The notes under the pieces: generated by a model
Told to the model about the DNA's origin: nothing
Seen by the model: the letters and a program-made list of their open reading frames with translations, nothing else
Databases searched by the model: none
Position numbers and translations under genes: made by a program
Part shown: positions 29,279 to 39,739 of the stretch, in pieces
How the letters are laid out: the number at the start of each line of letters is the position of its first letter
Position numbering within the stretch: the first letter of the stretch is position 1
Assembly (NCBI GenBank): GCA_943324565.2
Contig: CALPMC020000001.1
Coordinates: 57,032 to 121,031 of the forward strand
DNA length: 64,000 nucleotides
Reading direction: 5' to 3'
Source: Chitinophaga pinensis
GTDB lineage: Bacteria > Bacteroidota > Bacteroidia > Flavobacteriales_D > Crocinitomicaceae

Positions 29279-30205
29279 ATGGAATCAAGAATTCAATTAT
29301 TTATTATTTCGCTTTTCATTTTAGTAGTTCAAACTAATTCATTTTTAGGTCAAGTTGTCAAAGGTAAAATCATTGATAATAAAAACTTTCAATCTAAATA
29401 TATTGATTCAAGAACAATTTCTATTTGGCTACCTGATGGATATGATAGTTTGAAAAAATACCCCGTCCTTTATATGCATGACGGTCAAATGCTTTTCGAT
29501 TCAACTTCAACATGGAACAAAAAAGAATGGAAAATTGATGAAACCGCAAGTAGTTTAATCACAGAAAATAAAATAAGACCTTTCATTGTTGTAGGTATTT
29601 GGAATAACGGAAAGCAACGTCGTTTTGAATACATGCCACAAAAACCATTTTCTCAATTACCAAAAGAAACACAGCTTTCTATTAGGAGAGAGTTAATGGA
29701 TACCAAGGAAATTGAACCTTTTACAATGAAAGCTGATAATTACTTGAAATTTATCGTTAAAGAACTTAAACCATTTGTTGATTCTCATTTTTCAACTTTA
29801 ACAAATCAAGAAAACACATTTATAGGTGGATCAAGTTTTGGAGGAATGATTTCTTGGTATGCCATATGCGAATATCCAAAAATATTTGGTGGCGCCTTAT
29901 GTATTTCAACCCATTGGCCAGGAATGTTTCCAGGTTCTATTAATCCTAAATTACCTAATGCATTTTTTGCATACTTAAACAAAAAACTTCCATCACCAAA
30001 CAATCATAAAATTTACTTTGATTACGGAACAGAAACATTGGATGCCTATTACGAACCATATCAATTGAAAGTAGATAAAATTATGGAACGAAAAGGATAC
30101 AAAGAAGGGAATTGGATGTCATTAAAATTTTCAGGAGAAGATCATTCTGAAAAAGCTTGGGCAAAAAGAATGGATTATCCACTTCAATTTATTTTTGGGA
30201 AATAG
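29279..30205 (+). CDS. Secreted alpha/beta-hydrolase, putative esterase (Fes/esterase D-like)
   Basis: Signal peptide; SIWLPDGYDSLKKYPVLYMHDGQMLFD; GGSSFGGMISWYA nucleophile elbow. Confidence 0.85.
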   Translation: MESRIQLFIISLFILVVQTNSFLGQVVKGKIIDNKNFQSKYIDSRTISIWLPDGYDSLKKYPVLYMHDGQMLFDSTSTWNKKEWKIDETASSLITENKIRPFIVVGIWNNGKQRRFEYMPQKPFSQLPKETQLSIRRELMDTKEIEPFTMKADNYLKFIVKELKPFVDSHFSTLTNQENTFIGGSSFGGMISWYAICEYPKIFGGALCISTHWPGMFPGSINPKLPNAFFAYLNKKLPSPNNHKIYFDYGTETLDAYYEPYQLKVDKIMERKGYKEGNWMSLKFSGEDHSEKAWAKRMDYPLQFIFGK

Positions 30206-30281
30206 CTCGTATTGTTTTTATATTGATTGTAACGACAAAATATATTCTTAATATTCCCGAAACATTTTCTTAATTTCGGGC

Positions 30282-32690
30282 GTGGAAAAATGGAGAGCAG
30301 CTTTATGGAATAAAAGTCACTGGTTTTTTGCTTTGCTTCCGCTTATTTTCCTAATCCGAATTTATGTTATTCTTACCGCTCAAAGTCAATGGATTGATAA
30401 AGATACAAGTGCTTTATTTCCTTGGTTTGGTCTAGGTTTCGATGTATCTTTAGTACTACTTTCTTGGTTTTTGTTTGGTTCTATTGTTTCTCTCCTTGGC
30501 AAGCGATTAAATTGGATTGCGGCTTTTTTTGGATTCATCATCTTATTAATTGTTATTACTCTTGACCAATATTATATTGTTTCTAGAGAACCCTTAGATG
30601 AGGCTATTTTCTTGTTTACATGGGAAGAAGTTTGGATGATTGCAGGAATAGAACAGCGATTAACACCACTTTTTACCTTACTTTTAATTAGTTTATTCCT
30701 GATCTATGGATTACTTGCTTGGTTGTTTAAAAAACTCAATCAAAAAGCAACAGATTGGCATAAGAAAATAGTGTTTTATCTAGGACTAACTTCGTTGCTT
30801 CTTCTACCCTATTTACGTTATGAGAATATCGATAATCAACCATTAGAAGCTTTAGTAAATAATAGACTCTTATTTTTTGTCAATAAATCTTTAGAATATT
30901 CAAATAGTGAAAGAGTCAATACTAAGAGAATTTATATCACAGATTTTAAAGAATTAAACCCTGAATTTTACGGACAAACAAAATCCAATGGAGTTTATCC
31001 TCTTTGGCATAAATTCCCAAATAAAAGCACATTAACTCCTTTCTTTGATAAAACTTCAGATGGGAAAATTCCTCATGTTGTTATCATTATTGCAGAAAGC
31101 ATGTCAGCAGATATGTTTGGAGAACGAAAATCTAACACTGGGAATCTAATGCCATTTATGGATTCACTTTCCGAACAAAGTTTATATTTTCCGAATGCAC
31201 TTTCCACTTCACAAAGAACACATAATGTTTTACCAGCAATTCTTTCTTCAGTTCCAAATGTGATGGACGGAAATGCATTTCAACAAATTCAATATCCCAA
31301 TCATTGGTCCATTTTTAATTTACTTCAAAAAACACATTATGCTCGTTTTTATTGTGGAGTGGCGCTTGAGTACCTAAATATGCGCGGATTTATGAATTAT
31401 CACAATGTAAATTTTCTTGTTCAAAAATGGTCTAAAGAATGTATAAATCACTCAAAAGAAACAAATAGTCCTTGGGGTTTTCCAGACGAAGATTTGTTTA
31501 AACAAGCATTGATTGATGAACCAAAAATGCACAGAGATGGTAAACGAATTTTGGATTTATTCTTAACTATTAGCTCCCACGATCCTTTTATTTATCCAAG
31601 TAAAGAAGCCTACACAGAAATTGTTCTCAAAAATGCAGATTCTATTCCAGACACAAAAAGTCGTGAATTAATACAAAGTCAAGCCGAGAATTTTGGTGCC
31701 TTTCGCTATACGGATGATCAGATACGCTATTTTATGGAGGAATGGAAGAAAAATCCAGCTTATCCAAATACCATTTTCATCATTACAGGCGACCATGGAA
31801 CAGAACTTTTCAATTCTAATCCTTTGGCTAAATACAATGTTCCAATAGTTGTTTATTCACCTCTATTAAAAAAGAATTTCAAGTCAAAAGCGATTGTTTC
31901 TCACTTGGATATTGCGCCAAGTCTTTTAAATTATTTCCGACTCAATTACAAAAATGTACAATTGCCTGATTCAACTGCTTTTGTAGGTAAAGAACTTCTG
32001 TTTTCCAACTACTTCAAAACGAATCGTAAACTTGTTTTCACTACCAACAAACTCCGAACAAGTGATGCGTTTCAAAATGGTATCGTTCTTTTAGGAAACA
32101 ACCTATTTCACGTCACCAATAAAATGACGGTGATAAAAGAGAATAAGCAAGCTAAGAAAAATGAAATACAAGAACAACTAGCTCTTTATCAAGCATTCAG
32201 TCAATATACGATTCATCAAAACAGTTTGGTTCCTATTGAAGCGCACGAAAAATGGGTTGGAACTGAAAAATGGGTTCTTGCTAAAGAAAAGGATATTTCT
32301 CTAAAAGGAATTTCTAAAAGTTCACGTATGATTGCGGTTGGCGAATTTAACCTTGAACCTAAAAAAATGAAGAAAATAAGAGTTCAAGTTTATGCTGAAT
32401 TGTACTGCAAACGAAAATCTGATTTACGAAAAACAGGTGATTTACTGCTTAACCTAAAGAAAACAATTTGGCTAAGTAAAAAATGGACATTGTTTAAAGC
32501 GATTCGTCCAAGTTATATGGAAAAATTCAAAAGAAATACTTGGAATCCAATTGCTTACACATTAGAATTTAGCCCAAAACAAATTGAATTAATCAAGACA
32601 AACAAAAGCGTTTATTTCTACTTACATAATCCAGATTTACACCAACAATCTATCCGAAAAGTATATTCGAAAGTGGAAGTGGTTTATTAA
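30282..32690 (+). CDS. LTA synthase-like membrane sulfatase/phosphoglycerol transferase (GTG start)
   Basis: N-terminal TM bundle; HVVIIIAESMSADMFG; STSQRTHNVLPAILSS; FIITGDHGTELF. Confidence 0.85.
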   Translation: MEKWRAALWNKSHWFFALLPLIFLIRIYVILTAQSQWIDKDTSALFPWFGLGFDVSLVLLSWFLFGSIVSLLGKRLNWIAAFFGFIILLIVITLDQYYIVSREPLDEAIFLFTWEEVWMIAGIEQRLTPLFTLLLISLFLIYGLLAWLFKKLNQKATDWHKKIVFYLGLTSLLLLPYLRYENIDNQPLEALVNNRLLFFVNKSLEYSNSERVNTKRIYITDFKELNPEFYGQTKSNGVYPLWHKFPNKSTLTPFFDKTSDGKIPHVVIIIAESMSADMFGERKSNTGNLMPFMDSLSEQSLYFPNALSTSQRTHNVLPAILSSVPNVMDGNAFQQIQYPNHWSIFNLLQKTHYARFYCGVALEYLNMRGFMNYHNVNFLVQKWSKECINHSKETNSPWGFPDEDLFKQALIDEPKMHRDGKRILDLFLTISSHDPFIYPSKEAYTEIVLKNADSIPDTKSRELIQSQAENFGAFRYTDDQIRYFMEEWKKNPAYPNTIFIITGDHGTELFNSNPLAKYNVPIVVYSPLLKKNFKSKAIVSHLDIAPSLLNYFRLNYKNVQLPDSTAFVGKELLFSNYFKTNRKLVFTTNKLRTSDAFQNGIVLLGNNLFHVTNKMTVIKENKQAKKNEIQEQLALYQAFSQYTIHQNSLVPIEAHEKWVGTEKWVLAKEKDISLKGISKSSRMIAVGEFNLEPKKMKKIRVQVYAELYCKRKSDLRKTGDLLLNLKKTIWLSKKWTLFKAIRPSYMEKFKRNTWNPIAYTLEFSPKQIELIKTNKSVYFYLHNPDLHQQSIRKVYSKVEVVY

Positions 32691-32713
32691 ATGAAAGTAG
32701 TTTTAGATTGAGT

Positions 32714-33559
32714 TTAATCCATAAACATTTTCAGAGACATCGATAAACGAGAACGAATTTCTGCTCTATCAATTATGTAATCCAAAAATCCATGCTCTAA
32801 CAAGAATTCTGAAGTTTGGAAACCATCAGGTAAATCGCGTCCAATTGTTTCTTTAACAACTCTTGGACCAGCGAAGCCTATCAAAGCTCCTGGTTCAGCA
32901 ATATTTATGTCGCCCAACATAGCAAACGAAGCCGTAACCCCACCTGTTGTTGGATCTGTTAAATAAGAAATATAGGGCAATTTTACTTCTGCTAACTGCC
33001 CTAATTTTCCCGAAACTTTTGCCATTTGCATCAAAGAATAACCAGCTTCCATCATTCGTGCACCACCCGATTTAGATATAATCATAAATGGAGCATTAAT
33101 TTTTATTGCTTCATCAATTGCTCGAGCTATTTTTTCACCCATCACAGAGCCCATTGAGCCACCAATAAAAGAGAAATCCATTGCCGCAATTACGAAATCC
33201 ATACCATCTAATTTACCTTTAGCCGTACGGATTGCATCTTTTAAACCGGATTTTTTTTGAGTTGCCACAATACGATCGGTATATTTCTTTGTGTCTTCAA
33301 AATTTAACGGGTCACCAGAAGTTAGATTTTCATCCAATTCTATATATTGTCCATTATCAAAAATGATGTGAAAATACTCTTCTGAACCAATTCGCTCGTG
33401 GTGATTACATCTGTCACAAACAAAATTCTTTATCGCAAAATCGTCTGAGGTATATAACGTTTTACAGTTGGAACAATGTATCCATAATCCTTCAGGCGTT
33501 TCTTTTTTATCGCTTGTAGAGGTTGTAATTCCTTCTTTTTTTCGTGTAAACCAACTCAT
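32714..33559 (-). CDS. accD: Acetyl-CoA carboxylase carboxyltransferase subunit beta
   Basis: Zn ribbon [60 protein letters not shown]. Confidence 0.96.
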   Translation of the reverse strand: MSWFTRKKEGITTSTSDKKETPEGLWIHCSNCKTLYTSDDFAIKNFVCDRCNHHERIGSEEYFHIIFDNGQYIELDENLTSGDPLNFEDTKKYTDRIVATQKKSGLKDAIRTAKGKLDGMDFVIAAMDFSFIGGSMGSVMGEKIARAIDEAIKINAPFMIISKSGGARMMEAGYSLMQMAKVSGKLGQLAEVKLPYISYLTDPTTGGVTASFAMLGDINIAEPGALIGFAGPRVVKETIGRDLPDGFQTSEFLLEHGFLDYIIDRAEIRSRLSMSLKMFMD

Positions 33560-33577
33560 TTTTTTCTTTTATTAAAA

Positions 33578-34645
33578 TTATAAAGTGTCTATGTTATTTA
33601 AATCCTCGAAACACTGTTCCAGTCTTTTATTAAATGTTAGTTCTCCTTCTCTCAGCCATTTACGTGGATCATAGTACTTTTTATTTGGAATATCATCCCC
33701 ATCAGGATTTCCAATTTGAGCACGAAGATATTCAATTTTTGATTCAACGTAATCTCTCACTCCTTCTGTAAATGCAAATTGTAAATCTGTATCAATATTC
33801 ATTTTTACCACTCCATAACTTATACCTTCTCTGATTTCTTCTACTGTAGAACCTGAACCACCATGAAAAACAAAATCGACGGGATTGTTTCTTGTGTTGA
33901 ATTTTTGTTGAACAAAATCCTGTGAGTTTTTAAGAATGATTGGCGTTAATTTTACGTTTCCGGGCTTGTAAACACCATGAACATTTCCAAAAGCTGCTGC
34001 GATTGTAAATCGAGGTGAAATTTTCATCAACTCTTCATAAGCATAAGCAACTTCCTCCGGCTGTGTATATAATTTTGAATTATCAACGTCGGTGTTATCA
34101 ACTCCATCCTCTTCACCACCAGTGATACCTAATTCGATTTCCAATGTCATTCCAATTTTACTCATACGAGCTAAATAGTGCTTGCAAAGTTCAATATTCT
34201 CTTCGATTGGTTCTTCCGATAAATCAATCATATGAGAACTAAAAAGGGGTTTTCCTGTTTGAAGAAAATGATCCTCACCTGCCTCTAACAAACCATCTAT
34301 CCAAGGTAATAGTTTCTTCGCACAATGGTCAGTATGTAAAATAACAGTTGCACCATATGCTTCAGCTAATTGATGTATGTGTTTTGCTCCAGAAATACCA
34401 CCTAAAATTGCTGCTCTTTCTTCTTTATTTGATAAACCTTTTCCTGCAAAATAGTGCGCTCCACCGTTTGAAAACTGAATAATAACAGGAGCTTTTAATT
34501 TTGCCGCAGTTTCCATTACACCATTAACCGTGCTTGTACTTGTAACGTTAATTGCAGGCAAAGCAAAGCCTTTCTCTTTTGCATAATGAAAAATTTTTTG
34601 AACTTCATCTCCGGTTGCAACTCCTGGTTTGATTGAATGACTCAT
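33578..34645 (-). CDS. fbaA: Class II fructose-bisphosphate aldolase
   Basis: ALPAINVTSTSTVNGVMETA; VILHTDHCAKKLLPW; FVFHGGSGSTVEEIREGISYGVVKMNIDTD. Confidence 0.96.
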   Translation of the reverse strand: MSHSIKPGVATGDEVQKIFHYAKEKGFALPAINVTSTSTVNGVMETAAKLKAPVIIQFSNGGAHYFAGKGLSNKEERAAILGGISGAKHIHQLAEAYGATVILHTDHCAKKLLPWIDGLLEAGEDHFLQTGKPLFSSHMIDLSEEPIEENIELCKHYLARMSKIGMTLEIELGITGGEEDGVDNTDVDNSKLYTQPEEVAYAYEELMKISPRFTIAAAFGNVHGVYKPGNVKLTPIILKNSQDFVQQKFNTRNNPVDFVFHGGSGSTVEEIREGISYGVVKMNIDTDLQFAFTEGVRDYVESKIEYLRAQIGNPDGDDIPNKKYYDPRKWLREGELTFNKRLEQCFEDLNNIDTL

Positions 34646-34834
34646 GCTTAAATTGATTTTGTTGATTGATTTAATAATGATGACAAATATAGTTAAAATG
34701 GCTTTAAAATATTAACATTTTTCAAGAATTGACTGGTCAATTAAAAACCTTTAATACTTCTTTTTTAGAAAGAAAGGAAAATTATTAAAATAAAAAAAAA
34801 ATCTTTTCGTTAAACATTAAAAAGAATTTAGCCT

Positions 34835-34984
34835 ATGATAAAAAATTACTCTAAAGAATCTTTATCGACAAGCAAATCAGTAAACAAAGTTTTAAATTCT
34901 ACTCTTCATTTTTTGCTCAACTATAGTAAAGCAAATGAATCTGTGAAAATAGGAAAACAACGAATTTTGATTTGTAAAAATTAA
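34835..34984 (+). CDS. Small 49-aa ORF, uncharacterised
   Basis: ATG...TAA read manually: MIKNYSKESLSTSKSVNKVLNSTLHFLLNYSKANESVKIGKQRILICKN; directly followed by an intrinsic terminator. Not in the supplied ORF track. Confidence 0.5.
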   Translation: MIKNYSKESLSTSKSVNKVLNSTLHFLLNYSKANESVKIGKQRILICKN

Positions 34985-34988
34985 TTAG

Positions 34989-35012
34989 AAACGCTGAAAG
35001 GCGTTTTTTTTT
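34989..35012 (+). terminator. Rho-independent terminator after the 49-aa ORF
   Basis: AACGC-tgaaag-GCGTT followed by T8-9. Confidence 0.75.
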
Positions 35013-35026
35013 ATCTGTAAATATTC

Positions 35027-35061
35027 AAAAAAAACAGAGGCACTCTTTTGAGCACCTCTGC
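35027..35061 (-). terminator. Terminator of pckA
   Basis: On the minus strand CAGAGGTGCTC-aaaa-GAGTGCCTCTG (small internal loop) followed by a T-run. Confidence 0.75.
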
Positions 35062-35091
35062 ATTTTGATTGATTGATGAATGAAGTTCTCT

Positions 35092-36702
35092 TTATGCTAG
35101 AACTTTTGGAGCTGCAGCCAAGATTTCAGGGCTTGTTTCTGTAGCAAACTTTTCAAAATTGGCAACAAATTTTCCAGCAAGGTTATTTGCTGTTGCATCA
35201 AATGCAGCTTTGTCTGCCCATGTATTTCGTGGATTTAACAATTCTGATGGAACACCTTCACAAGAAGTTGGGAATGCTAAATCAAAAACTGGAAGGTTTT
35301 CAAAATCAACATCGTTTAGTTTTCCTGTTAAAGCGGCTGTAATCATTGCTCGTGTGTAAGACAACTTCATTCTGCTACCTTCACCGTATGATCCACCAGA
35401 CCAACCCGTGTTAATTAACCAAACTTTAATATCAGTTCCATGTAATTTATCACCTAATAACTTAGCATATTTTGCTGGATGTAATGGTAAAAAAGCAGCA
35501 CCAAAACCAGCTGAGAAAGTTGTTGTTGGTTCTGTAATTCCAACCTCTGTTCCCGCAACTTTCGCTGTATAACCAGACATAAAATGATACATTGCTTGCT
35601 CTTTCGTTAAACGAGAGATTGGAGGCAATACTCCAAATGCATCAGCTGTTAAAAAGAAAATATTTTTTGGAGCTCCACCAACTGAAGGAACTGCTATATT
35701 GTCAATGAAATCGATTGGATAAGAAACACGCGTATTTTCCGTAATCGAGCCATCCGTATAATCTGGAGTTGAAGATTCATTTTCAAAACCAATGTTTTCT
35801 AATAAAGAACCAAATTTAATTGCATCGTAAATTTGTGGTTCCTTTTCTTTTGATAAATCAATCGTTTTTGCATAGCAACCACCTTCAAAATTGAAAACAG
35901 AGTCGTTGCTCCAACCGTGCTCATCGTCACCAATTAAACGTCGATTTGGATCTGAAGATAAAGTTGTTTTACCGGTTCCTGAAAGTCCGAAGAAAATTGC
36001 AGTATCTCCTGCTTCGCCAATGTTAGCTGAACAATGCATTGATAAAACATTTTTCTCGTGCGGTAAAATAAAATTTAAAGCCGAAAAAACTCCTTTTTTA
36101 ATTTCACCTGTATATCCTGTTCCACCAATCAAAATCATTTTTTTGGTGAAATTCAAAATTGCAAAATTGTGTTGACGTGTTCCATCGATTGCTGGATCTG
36201 CTTTAAAACCTGGTATACAAACGATGTTCCATTCTGGAATAAAACCTTCGATTTCAGAATCCGTTGGACGTAAAAACATATTATGTGCAAACAAATTCGA
36301 CCAAGGTAACTCAGTAACAACTCGCAAATTCATTCTAAATTCATCATCAGCACATGCATAAGCATCACGAACATAAACGTCTTTTTCTGTCAAATAAGCT
36401 TTCATTCTATTATATAGAGCATCAAATTGCTCAGAAGAAAAACCAATATTTACATTTCCCCACCAAACAGCATTTTCTGTTTTCTCATCTCTAACGATAA
36501 ATCTATCTTTAGGTGAACGTCCAGTAAACTCTCCTGTTTCAATCGCTAAAGCACCTGTGTCGGTCAACATTCCTTCACCTGTGATAATACAATCTTCAAT
36601 TAGTTCAGCGGGCGTTAAATTCCAAAATTGATTACCTAAGTTCGTCAATCCTAAAGTAACTCCTAAGTCAGAATTTGAACCAAATTTCCCTAACAATTCC
36701 AT
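35092..36702 (-). CDS. pckA: Phosphoenolpyruvate carboxykinase (ATP)
   Basis: GEFTGRSPKDRFIVRD; IFFGLSGTGKTTLSSDPNRRLIGDDEHGW; INTGWSGGSYGEGSRMKLSYTRAMI. Confidence 0.97.
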   Translation of the reverse strand: MELLGKFGSNSDLGVTLGLTNLGNQFWNLTPAELIEDCIITGEGMLTDTGALAIETGEFTGRSPKDRFIVRDEKTENAVWWGNVNIGFSSEQFDALYNRMKAYLTEKDVYVRDAYACADDEFRMNLRVVTELPWSNLFAHNMFLRPTDSEIEGFIPEWNIVCIPGFKADPAIDGTRQHNFAILNFTKKMILIGGTGYTGEIKKGVFSALNFILPHEKNVLSMHCSANIGEAGDTAIFFGLSGTGKTTLSSDPNRRLIGDDEHGWSNDSVFNFEGGCYAKTIDLSKEKEPQIYDAIKFGSLLENIGFENESSTPDYTDGSITENTRVSYPIDFIDNIAVPSVGGAPKNIFFLTADAFGVLPPISRLTKEQAMYHFMSGYTAKVAGTEVGITEPTTTFSAGFGAAFLPLHPAKYAKLLGDKLHGTDIKVWLINTGWSGGSYGEGSRMKLSYTRAMITAALTGKLNDVDFENLPVFDLAFPTSCEGVPSELLNPRNTWADKAAFDATANNLAGKFVANFEKFATETSPEILAAAPKVLA

Positions 36703-37048
36703 ATTTTTAATTTAATTAGCAATAAGCCGTTTTTATTTTGCAAAAGTAATCTTCTATTTTAATTAATAACCTGATTAATATTTGTTTTTATAAGATTTTT
36801 TAGCATTAACACTTTTCTGAATCCCTTATAAATAGTGTACTTATGACACTAAGTAAGATATAATAACCTTTTAATTAATGGTGTGTTTTTTAGCTAAAAA
36901 GGATTTAAATTTCAGTCAAAAACAAGGGGTAAAAAGAATTAAAAAACTTAACTTACTTACTACTAACATCAGTTTGTTTAAAGTATTCAAGAAAAGCTCA
37001 AATGTTATTTGACAACTATTCTATCTTCGTATGATATCATAAACTGAA

Positions 37049-39628
37049 ATGGAAGAAAACGAATTTATACCAAAAGAAGCTATTAACAACGTGGATAAAA
37101 AAACTAATCCAAAGAAAAAAATGGAGGAAAAAAAATCAGTTTCGGGTACTACTAATAAATCGAAATTAGCTATCAAAATAAATATTTTTGAAAAAATAGA
37201 TAAACAAAAACTAAAAATTGTTTTCGGTTCTTTTTTAACGCTTCTTTCTATTTACTTATTCTTAGCTTGTATATCTTACTTTTTTACATGGACAAAAGAC
37301 CAAGATCGATTACTTAATCGGAGTTTAATCAATTTTTTATTTGATGCAAATCAAACTCCTGTTTCTAATTGGTTAGGGAAATTTGGTGCTTGGACTTCCC
37401 ATTTTTTAATTTACCGACTTTTTGGAATTTCATCAATTAGTTTATGTTTCCTAATGTTTATTTCAGGATTTAAGATTTTGTTCGATATAACATTTTTCAA
37501 TATCAAAAAAGCATATTCAATCAATCTTTCTTATCTTCTTTGGTCATCTTTATTTCTTGGGTTTTTCTCCACAACTGTAAACTATTTAGGAGGGACGTTT
37601 GGATTCTACATGAACGAATGGCTAAAGCTTACAATTGGCTCATTTGGCACAATGACTTTATGCTTAGTCTTATTATACGTGGTTACAACTTTGATATTCA
37701 ATCCAAATTACAGCGAAATCTTTAATAATTTAGTTAAACCAAAAGACGAATCAACTCCTAAAGTTGTTAGTAATAAAGACATAAACGATAACTTGTATGA
37801 TCAAGAAAATGATATTGTTATTATTAACACGATCAAAGATGAACAAATCAAGGAAGATGATATTTCTGAAACGGTTGATTTCACAAAGCGAGATGAGGAA
37901 AGAAGACGTCAAGAACTGGCCTTGGAGGAAGATGAAAATGAATTTGATGAAGGCGACTTAATTGTTACAATGAAAGAGGAGGAAGAACCTTTTTCTAGCT
38001 CAGATGAATTTGAAATTGAAGTTGCACAAGAAGAGGTGTTTACAACTCCAATCCCTACTTATCAAAAAAATATGGATGAAGAGGATTTAGCAGACGGATT
38101 AGTAGCTGAATACGGAGAATACGACCCTACCAAAGATTTAGAGGGCTATGTCCTGCCTCCAATTGATTTGTTAAGAGATTGGGGGACAAGTGGTGTTTCT
38201 TCCGTAAACAAGGAAGAACTCGAATCAAACAAAGACCGTATTATTCAAACGCTTTCTCATTATAAAATTGATATCGCTAAAATCAAGGCTACTGTTGGAC
38301 CTACTGTAACTTTGTATGAAATCGTTCCTGCTCCAGGTGTTCGTATTTCAAAAATTAAAAACTTGGAAGACGACATTGCCTTAAGTTTAAGTGCACTTGG
38401 TATTCGTATTATCGCTCCGATTCCAGGAAAAGGAACTATTGGTATTGAGGTTCCTAACTCTAATCCTGAAATGGTGAGCATGCGCTCATTGATTGCTTCG
38501 GATAAATTCCAACATTTTGACGGTGAACTTCCAATTGTAATGGGGAAAACAATAACCAACGAAACGTTTGTTTTTGACTTAACTAAAATGCCCCACTTAT
38601 TGGTTGCTGGCTCAACTGGTCAAGGAAAATCCGTGGGTCTTAATGCAATTATCATTTCCATTTTATACAGAAAACATCCAGCTCAAGTGAAATTTGTTTT
38701 GGTCGATCCGAAAAAAGTGGAACTTACACTCTATAACAAAATCGAGCGCCATTTCCTTGCAAAACTTCCCGGTGAAGAGGATGCAATTATTACAGATACA
38801 TCAAAGGTGGTAAATACATTGAACTCTTTGTGTATTGAAATGGATGATCGATATAATTTACTGAAAGACGCTGGCGTTAGAACAATCATCGAATACAATC
38901 GTAAGTTTATTGGTCGCCGTTTGAATCCTGAAAAAGGTCACCGTTATTTACCTTACATCGTTGTTTTGATTGATGAGTTTGCGGATTTAATTATGACCGC
39001 TGGTAAAGAAGTTGAACATCCGATTGCGCGAATTGCTCAGTTGGCGCGTGCAATTGGTATTCATTTAATTGTAGCAACTCAACGTCCGTCTGTAAGTGTA
39101 ATTACAGGTATGATTAAAGCCAATTTTCCTGCTCGTATTGCTTTTAGAGTACTTTCTAAAATTGATTCTAGAACGATTCTTGATGCCTCTGGTGCCGATC
39201 AGTTAATCGGTCGTGGCGATATGTTGATTTTGACAGGTTCGGATATGAAACGTTTGCAGTGTGGTTTTGTGGACACCCCTGAAGTAGAAGAAATCTGCGG
39301 ATTCATTGGTAATCAGAGAGCCTATCCTGAAGCATTGATTCTTCCTGAATACATTCCAGAAGGAGGCGAAGCAATGGGCGATATGGACATGAATGAAATA
39401 GACCCAATGTTTGTAGATTCGGCTAGAATTGTTGTTATTAGTCAACAAGGTTCTGCAAGTTTACTGCAACGAAAATTGAAATTGGGTTACAACCGAGCTG
39501 GTAGAATTGTCGATCAATTAGAAGGAATGGGAATTATTGGTGCCTTCCAAGGAAGTAAAGCGCGCGAAGTACTTTTCTCAGATATTGAAGCCTTAGATGA
39601 TTTTTTGAAAGTAAAAGGATTACTCTAG
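37049..39628 (+). CDS. ftsK: DNA translocase FtsK/SpoIIIE
   Basis: N-terminal TM helices; LLVAGSTGQGKSVGLNAII Walker A; VVLIDEFADLIMTAGKEVE Walker B; C-terminal gamma winged-helix domain. Confidence 0.96.
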   Translation: MEENEFIPKEAINNVDKKTNPKKKMEEKKSVSGTTNKSKLAIKINIFEKIDKQKLKIVFGSFLTLLSIYLFLACISYFFTWTKDQDRLLNRSLINFLFDANQTPVSNWLGKFGAWTSHFLIYRLFGISSISLCFLMFISGFKILFDITFFNIKKAYSINLSYLLWSSLFLGFFSTTVNYLGGTFGFYMNEWLKLTIGSFGTMTLCLVLLYVVTTLIFNPNYSEIFNNLVKPKDESTPKVVSNKDINDNLYDQENDIVIINTIKDEQIKEDDISETVDFTKRDEERRRQELALEEDENEFDEGDLIVTMKEEEEPFSSSDEFEIEVAQEEVFTTPIPTYQKNMDEEDLADGLVAEYGEYDPTKDLEGYVLPPIDLLRDWGTSGVSSVNKEELESNKDRIIQTLSHYKIDIAKIKATVGPTVTLYEIVPAPGVRISKIKNLEDDIALSLSALGIRIIAPIPGKGTIGIEVPNSNPEMVSMRSLIASDKFQHFDGELPIVMGKTITNETFVFDLTKMPHLLVAGSTGQGKSVGLNAIIISILYRKHPAQVKFVLVDPKKVELTLYNKIERHFLAKLPGEEDAIITDTSKVVNTLNSLCIEMDDRYNLLKDAGVRTIIEYNRKFIGRRLNPEKGHRYLPYIVVLIDEFADLIMTAGKEVEHPIARIAQLARAIGIHLIVATQRPSVSVITGMIKANFPARIAFRVLSKIDSRTILDASGADQLIGRGDMLILTGSDMKRLQCGFVDTPEVEEICGFIGNQRAYPEALILPEYIPEGGEAMGDMDMNEIDPMFVDSARIVVISQQGSASLLQRKLKLGYNRAGRIVDQLEGMGIIGAFQGSKAREVLFSDIEALDDFLKVKGLL

Positions 39629-39739
39629 GTGAAAAACCCTTTATTTATTGAACAAACTCAGATTGTTTGTGTTTTATTTTGAAATAAAGTCTTGTTTAGA
39701 ACAATTCAAAATAAGCTTATTTGTACCTTTGTAAACATT

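Noticed and set aside
36703-37048. ~345-nt intergenic region between pckA and ftsK considered as possible ncRNA or riboswitch
   Set aside because: AT-rich with no convincing conserved structure by eye; no support for a specific call.
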